Source: Bacteroidota bacterium (GTDB lineage: Bacteria > Bacteroidota > Bacteroidia > Cytophagales > UBA9547). From it: DNA of 52,413 nt. The translations under genes and the position numbers were made by a program. Below, piece by piece: positions 48,183-52,413 of this stretch. A model generated the notes under the pieces. The model saw only the letters and a program-made list of their open reading frames with translations. It was not told the origin of the DNA and made no database searches. The DNA is taken from positions 1 to 52,413 of the forward strand of contig RDZG01000080.1 of the NCBI GenBank assembly GCA_004293915.1, written 5' to 3'. How positions within the stretch are numbered: position 1 is the stretch's first letter; each line of letters opens with the position of its first letter.

Positions 48183-48794
48183 ATGCAATTTATTTCCGAA
48201 CTACATTATTTCCCAAATGTTTACTTTTTTCAAGAATTTTGTAAACACGATACGATATTTATTGAAGCTAGCGAAAATTTCGAGAAACAAACCCTTAGAA
48301 ACCGCACACAAATTTTGACAGCACAAGGCATTTTAGATTTATCTGTTCCAATTCAAAAAACAGAAAGTAAGCACATAAAAGATACAAAAATTGATAACAA
48401 CCAAAGATGGAGAGAAATTCATTGGCGAAGCATAAAAACAGCTTATGGTAAATCTCCTTATTTTGAATTTTACAGTGATAAATTTGAAGCCCTAATACTG
48501 ACAAAATATACATATTTGTTTGATTTTAATTTGCAAATACTGACAAAGTGTCTTGAAATAATGAAAATTAAAAAAGAAATTATTTTAAACGAAATTTACC
48601 AAAAGTCGTATTCAAACCAAGATATAGTAGATATTAGAAATAAAAATTTACCTATTCAATCTCAAATAGAATATAAGATTGGAAATAATAAAAAATACTA
48701 TCAAACATTTGGCAATACATTTGTAGACAGATTATCCATCATAGATTTAATATTTAATGAAGGAACAAATTCTAAACAAATACTGTATACATAG
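48183..48794 (+). CDS. WbqC-family protein
   Basis: A 203-residue cytoplasmic protein of the WbqC-like family, usually linked to surface polysaccharide synthesis but without a proven reaction. Family features are HYFPNVYFFQEFCKHD at the start, RNRTQILTAQGILDLSVPI, and NNQRWREIHWRSIKTAYGKSPYF, with conserved Arg, Trp and His residues. No sugar-synthesis genes adjoin it in this window. It ends 98 bases before clpC. Confidence 0.88.
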   Translation: MQFISELHYFPNVYFFQEFCKHDTIFIEASENFEKQTLRNRTQILTAQGILDLSVPIQKTESKHIKDTKIDNNQRWREIHWRSIKTAYGKSPYFEFYSDKFEALILTKYTYLFDFNLQILTKCLEIMKIKKEIILNEIYQKSYSNQDIVDIRNKNLPIQSQIEYKIGNNKKYYQTFGNTFVDRLSIIDLIFNEGTNSKQILYT

Positions 48795-48834
48795 CATTAC
48801 ACTAGCATACTGTGTATAATTAAGTAACACAAAA

Positions 48835-48867
48835 TTTGGAGTTTATTAAATTATTTTCATACATTTA
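48835..48867 (+). promoter_or_regulatory. Possible clpC promoter
   Basis: TTTG (48835-48838) and TACATTTA (48860-48867) separated by 21 bases; the second box has one mismatch to TAnnTTTG. It ends 25 bases before the clpC ATG. No CtsR-type direct repeat was noticed. Confidence 0.4.
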
Positions 48868-48892
48868 AAATCGGTTTTAATACCTTAATGAA

Positions 48893-51442
48893 ATGGAAGC
48901 AAAGTTTTCAGACAAAGTAAAAGAAATTATATCTTACTCAAGAGAAGAAGCAGTAAGATTAGGTCACGATTATATTGGAACAGAACATATTGTTTTGGGA
49001 TTAATTCGTGAAGGTGAAGGCATGTCGCTTAATTTGCTTAAAAAATTAGGTGTTAATTTAGACGAACTCAAACGTTCGATTGAGCAATACACCAAAAGCA
49101 CGGCTACATTCAGACAAATAAAAAACATTGATCAGCTTCCATTGACAAAATCATCGGAAAAAGCATTGAAAATCACGTATTTAGAGGCAAAACATTTTAA
49201 ATCAGAATTTATTTCTCCTGAGCATTTAGTTTTGGCAATTTTGAGAGATGATGATAATTTAGCTTCACAAATTCTAAAAAAATATGATGTTTCTTACGAT
49301 GTCTTTAAAGAATTAGTAGAATATCATTTTAATAATCCACAATCGGCTGCCGAAACAGATGACAACGATGACGACAGTCGAATGTTTGGAAATTCTGCTG
49401 GAAGTGGCTCAGGTTCTGCGGGTGGTAAAGACACAGCAAAAGGTGCAGAAAAATCTAAAACTCCTGTTTTAGATAATTTTGGTAGAGATTTAACGAAAGT
49501 AGCAGAAGAAGGTAAACTCGACCCAATTGTTGGTCGTGAAAAAGAAATCGAACGTGTGGCTCAAATATTGAGTCGTAGAAAGAAAAATAATCCGATTCTA
49601 ATTGGCGAACCTGGTGTTGGTAAAACTGCCATTGCAGAGGGTTTGGCTCTTAGAATAAATCAGAAAAAAGTTTCTCGTGTGCTTTTTGGCAAACGTGTAA
49701 TCACACTTGATTTGGCTTCGTTGGTTGCAGGTACAAAATACCGTGGTCAGTTTGAAGAACGCATGAAAGCAGTGATGAATGAATTAGAAAAATCACCCGA
49801 TGTCATTTTATTTATAGATGAATTGCATACCATTGTGGGTGCTGGTGGTGCTTCGGGTTCGCTCGATGCTTCAAATATGTTCAAACCTGCTTTAGCACGT
49901 GGAGATATTCAATGTATTGGTGCCACAACATTAGATGAATATCGTCAATATATCGAAAAAGATGGTGCTTTGGCTCGTAGATTTCAGGTTGTAATGGTTG
50001 ATGCTACAAGTGTTGATGAAACTATTCAGATTTTGGAAAACATCAAAGATAAATACGAAGAACATCATCATGTAAATTATACAAAAGAAGCATTACAACA
50101 ATGTGTAAAACTTTCGGATAGATATATTACAGACCGTTTTTTGCCTGATAAAGCCATTGATGTAATGGACGAAGTTGGAGCAAGAGTACATATAAATAAT
50201 ATTCATGTTCCGGGTGATATAACCAAACTCGAAGAGCAAATCGAAGTTGTAAAAAAAGATAAAAATAGAGTTGTAAAATCACAGAAATACGAAGAAGCAG
50301 CTCAGTTGAGAGATAAAGAGAAAAAACTTATCGAACAATTGGATGCCGCAAAAGCACGTTGGGAAGAAGAAACAAAACTCAAACGCTATTCGGTTACAGA
50401 AGAAAATGTGGCTGAAGTTATCGGAATGATGACTGGAATTCCAGTAAATAAAATTGCTCAAAAAGAAAATGCTAAGTTAGTAACTATGGCACAAGATTTA
50501 AAAGGCAAAGTTATTGGTCAGGATGATGCAATCGTAAAACTTTCAAAAGCCATTCAACGCACACGTGTTGGGTTAAAAGATCCTAAAAAACCAATTGGTT
50601 CGTTTGTGTTTTTAGGTCCAACTGGTGTTGGAAAAACAGAATTGGCTAAAGTATTAGCAAATTATTTGTTCGATAAAGAAGATTCTTTAGTGCGAATAGA
50701 TATGAGCGAATATATGGAAAAATTCTCTGTTTCTCGCTTAGTTGGAGCGCCTCCAGGCTATGTTGGCTATGAAGAAGGTGGGCAATTGACTGAAAAAATC
50801 AGAAGAAAACCATATTCTGTAATTTTGTTAGACGAAATTGAAAAAGCACATCCAGATGTTTTTAATATTTTGCTTCAAGTTTTGGATGATGGAATTTTGA
50901 CTGATGGTTTGGGCAGAAGAGTAGATTTTAGAAACACAATTATTATTATGACATCAAATATTGGTGCTCGTGATTTGAAAGATTTTGGAACCGGAATTGG
51001 ATTTGCAACACAAACTCGCAAAGATCAGCAAGAAGAGATGATGAAAGCAACAATACAAAGTGCTTTACGCAAAACTTTTGCACCAGAATTCTTAAATCGA
51101 TTGGATGATGTAATTGTGTTTAATCATTTGCAACGCGAAGATATTCATAAAATTATTGATATTTCTTTAGGTAAATTATTAGCTAGAATCAATACCTTGG
51201 GCTATAAAGTTGAATTGACTGATAAAGCCAAAGATTTTCTTGCCGAAAAAGGATATGATCAACAATATGGAGCTAGACCATTAAATAGAGCCATTCAAAA
51301 ATATGTTGAAGATCCAGTTGCTGAAGAGATTTTAAAAGGCGATGTAGTTGAAGGAGATACTTTAATTGCTGATTATCAAGACAAAGCTGAAGAGCTTACG
51401 ATGAAAATCAAAAAGAAGAAAGCTGAAAAAGCTACTGAATAA
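48893..51442 (+). CDS. clpC: ATP-dependent Clp protease ATP-binding subunit ClpC
   Basis: AAA+ unfoldase that feeds substrates to ClpP. The 849-residue chain has two N-terminal Clp repeats ([39 protein letters not shown]), a Gly/Ser linker, the first AAA+ module with Walker A GEPGVGKT and Walker B LFIDELHT, a UVR motif in the middle domain ([16 protein letters not shown]), and the second module with [20 protein letters not shown] and a C-terminal D2-small domain. The UVR motif identifies ClpC rather than ClpA or ClpB. No mcsA/mcsB neighbours are present. A strong terminator follows. Confidence 0.95.
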   Translation: MEAKFSDKVKEIISYSREEAVRLGHDYIGTEHIVLGLIREGEGMSLNLLKKLGVNLDELKRSIEQYTKSTATFRQIKNIDQLPLTKSSEKALKITYLEAKHFKSEFISPEHLVLAILRDDDNLASQILKKYDVSYDVFKELVEYHFNNPQSAAETDDNDDDSRMFGNSAGSGSGSAGGKDTAKGAEKSKTPVLDNFGRDLTKVAEEGKLDPIVGREKEIERVAQILSRRKKNNPILIGEPGVGKTAIAEGLALRINQKKVSRVLFGKRVITLDLASLVAGTKYRGQFEERMKAVMNELEKSPDVILFIDELHTIVGAGGASGSLDASNMFKPALARGDIQCIGATTLDEYRQYIEKDGALARRFQVVMVDATSVDETIQILENIKDKYEEHHHVNYTKEALQQCVKLSDRYITDRFLPDKAIDVMDEVGARVHINNIHVPGDITKLEEQIEVVKKDKNRVVKSQKYEEAAQLRDKEKKLIEQLDAAKARWEEETKLKRYSVTEENVAEVIGMMTGIPVNKIAQKENAKLVTMAQDLKGKVIGQDDAIVKLSKAIQRTRVGLKDPKKPIGSFVFLGPTGVGKTELAKVLANYLFDKEDSLVRIDMSEYMEKFSVSRLVGAPPGYVGYEEGGQLTEKIRRKPYSVILLDEIEKAHPDVFNILLQVLDDGILTDGLGRRVDFRNTIIIMTSNIGARDLKDFGTGIGFATQTRKDQQEEMMKATIQSALRKTFAPEFLNRLDDVIVFNHLQREDIHKIIDISLGKLLARINTLGYKVELTDKAKDFLAEKGYDQQYGARPLNRAIQKYVEDPVAEEILKGDVVEGDTLIADYQDKAEELTMKIKKKKAEKATE

Positions 51443-51446
51443 AAAA

Positions 51447-51474
51447 AAGTCCCTTGAAAAAGGGACTTTTTTTT
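51447..51474 (+). terminator. Terminator after clpC
   Basis: Perfect stem AAGTCCCTT/AAGGGACTT with a GAAA tetraloop, followed by eight T, and preceded by A-rich DNA so that it could also act on the opposite strand. It begins five bases after the stop codon. Confidence 0.92.
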
Positions 51475-51505
51475 ACATTCAATTATCGCAAACCAACTAT
51501 CCTAT

Positions 51506-51570
51506 CCCGTGTCAGGTGTCTTCACCTGACACAAATCAAACTAGTGTCAGGTGAAGACACCTGCCACGGG
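51506..51570. repeat. Paired REP palindrome (BIME-like element), copy 3
   Basis: Inverted 27-base arms (51506-51532, 51544-51570) around an 11-base spacer. Compared with copy 1 at 11144-11208, the left arm has one change (GTGTCAGG for GTGGCAGG) and the spacer is inverted. It lies 645 bases from a RAYT gene, and directly abuts the remnant reading frame that follows. Confidence 0.88.
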
Positions 51571-51571
51571 G

Positions 51572-51703
51572 GAAAAGGATGGTTATGATGCATATAAAAA
51601 TATAAAGGTTGAAATCAGTGACCAAGGCAATCAAAGAGTAGATGGACAGCAAGGAAGTGTTGAGCTTCCTGAATTTACTGTAAAAGGCAAACGTGGCAAG
51701 TAA
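51572..51703 (+). pseudogene. C-terminal remnant of a larger secreted or RHS-like protein
   Basis: An open frame with no start encodes KDGYDAYKNIKVEISDQGNQ and then VDGQQGSVELPEFTVKGKRG before a stop at 51701-51703. The 3' end ELPEFTVKGKR resembles tails I recall on long Bacteroidota surface proteins, including RHS-type ones, but this is weak evidence. The 5' part is missing, replaced by the REP pair. The stop is one base before the ATG of the next frame, suggesting an original two-gene unit. Confidence 0.5.
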
Positions 51704-51704
51704 T

Positions 51705-52159
51705 ATGATTTATAAAATAAGCGATAAAGGGTTTAAACGAATATCTAACTCTAAGAAATTTATTTTTTTTTCTGTCATTTTTTTTCCAGTTTTTTGGTGG
51801 ATTTGTTTGAGAGACTTTATAAATGATGCTAATAAAGATTACATTTCTACAATATTTATTTGCTTAATAACCTTACTAGTATTATTTTTTCTATTTGCCC
51901 TTAACAGGAAAGAATATTTCACCAGCATTTCAGCTATAATAAAGATGAATATTGAGGAGGAATATATTGATTTTGAGACACTTAATACATTTAAAAATAA
52001 TGAAAGAATCATAAGCATAATTTAAAAGACTTTCAAATTTCATTTGAAAAGGATAGAAACTTTGGGATTTTAATATTAAAATCCCAATCAAAAAAGTTTT
52101 TTATTTTTGAAGAGTTTTATGGTGAATCTTTTAATGAAATTAAGTCTTTAATGTCTTAA
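51705..52159 (+). pseudogene. Frameshifted membrane protein, possibly an immunity-type protein
   Basis: Starts at the ATG 51705 (MIYKISDKGFKRISNSKKFI) and reads two hydrophobic segments (FIFFSVIFFPVFWWICL, YISTIFICLITLLVLFFLFAL) followed by a soluble part. The frame stops at 52022-52024, but another frame continues directly with KDFQISFEKDRNFGILILKS and ends FNEIKSLMS at 52157-52159. One deleted base, or two inserted, around 52000-52025 joins them into about 150 residues. The layout of two membrane segments plus a C-terminal beta domain, directly behind a toxin-like tail, fits an immunity protein, but no family is recognised. Confidence 0.55.
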
Positions 52160-52176
52160 AAGTGGGGGTTTCCGCC

Positions 52177-52203
52177 TTTGTTGGTGTTCTTTTCACCAAC
52201 AAA
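52177..52203. repeat. Hairpin beside the RAYT gene (diverged REP-like)
   Basis: Perfect 10-base arms TTTGTTGGTG/CACCAACAAA with a TTCTTTT loop. The core GGTG-TTCTTTT-CACC resembles the REP core GGTG-TCTT-CACC at 11150-11165 and 51512-51526. It is 3' of the RAYT gene, 12 bases past its stop codon. Confidence 0.6.
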
Positions 52204-52214
52204 TCAATCAAATA

Positions 52215-52413
52215 TTATTCAAATAAACTAGTCAAAAATGTCCATTCAGATTGATTCAACTCATAATATTTTGCAGATGAATATTTATAATCAACAATAG
52301 TGTTGCAAATTCCTGCTTTTATTGGATTTTCGTGGATATACGTAAGCTTTTGTTCACTTACATGCTTGCTTCTTAGTTCAATACTTAATGGGTTTCTTTC
52401 CCAAATTTGATAT
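52215..52413 (-). CDS. REP-associated tyrosine transposase (RAYT), C-terminal part
   Basis: Truncated by the window edge; only the last 65 residues are seen. They include YQIWERNPLSIELRSKHVSE, then QKLTYIHENPIKAGI and DYKYSSAKYYELN, which match the conserved end of IS200-like REP-associated transposases (the catalytic Tyr helix and the IHxNPVxAG block). RAYTs mobilise REP sequences; the paired palindromes at 51506 and 11144 are candidate substrates. The frame begins before the window, so intactness is unknown. Confidence 0.85.
   Translation of the reverse strand, partial: YQIWERNPLSIELRSKHVSEQKLTYIHENPIKAGICNTIVDYKYSSAKYYELNQSEWTFLTSLFE

Overview
The window is chromosomal DNA of an AT-rich member of the Bacteroidota. 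The evidence is the type IX secretion system (T9SS) protein PorQ and several secreted proteins with T9SS C-terminal sorting domains, a TonB-dependent receptor, an OstA-like protein, DUF5686 and WbqC families, and promoters of the TTTG/TAnnTTTG type. The carotenoid genes suggest a pigmented organism. I cannot name a genus from sequence alone.

Layout. 0.3-3.3 kb: murA (apparent frameshift near its start; Asp replaces the usual catalytic Cys) and altronate dehydratase. 3.4-5.7 kb: a Crp-like regulator, a two-gene cassette of unknown function between palindrome-rich flanks, and a 21-bp minisatellite. 5.9-12.5 kb: purB, a candidate restriction-modification (R-M) pair built on a Dam-like methylase, an OstA-like gene with a small membrane protein, paired REP palindromes and porQ. 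12.7-17.7 kb: an outer-membrane-type protein, manA, a sugar kinase and a uvrC lacking the C-terminal helix-hairpin-helix region. 17.9-20.4 kb: crtB, an unknown gene, idi and crtZ, with a 7-bp tandem repeat overlapping the idi stop. 20.5-29.3 kb: DUF5686 protein, C10 peptidase plus lipoprotein, a T9SS gene remnant, then a TPP riboswitch controlling a TonB receptor. 29.4-36.8 kb: rsmI, hicBA, a sugar dehydrogenase, a second R-M system (m5C methylase plus MvaI/BcnI-type nuclease), a methyltransferase and a subtilisin-like protease. 36.8-42.5 kb: a Cys-rich small protein and an approximately 1,800-codon secreted-protein gene broken by four frameshifts. 42.8-51.5 kb: pheT, a Tat-exported glycosidase-like protein, a WbqC protein and clpC. 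51.5-52.4 kb: another REP pair, remnants resembling a toxin tail and its neighbour, and the end of a REP-associated tyrosine transposase (RAYT) running off the window.

Housekeeping genes (murA, purB, uvrC, rsmI, pheT, clpC) are interleaved with defence and mobile material: two R-M systems, one toxin-antitoxin pair, REP/RAYT and an orphan cassette. The most distinctive signals are the REP pairs with a RAYT and a diverged REP-like hairpin beside it, the two-gene cassette at 4.2-5.0 kb, the multiply frameshifted T9SS gene, the truncated UvrC, and two unusual tandem repeats. No rRNA, tRNA or CRISPR array was seen.
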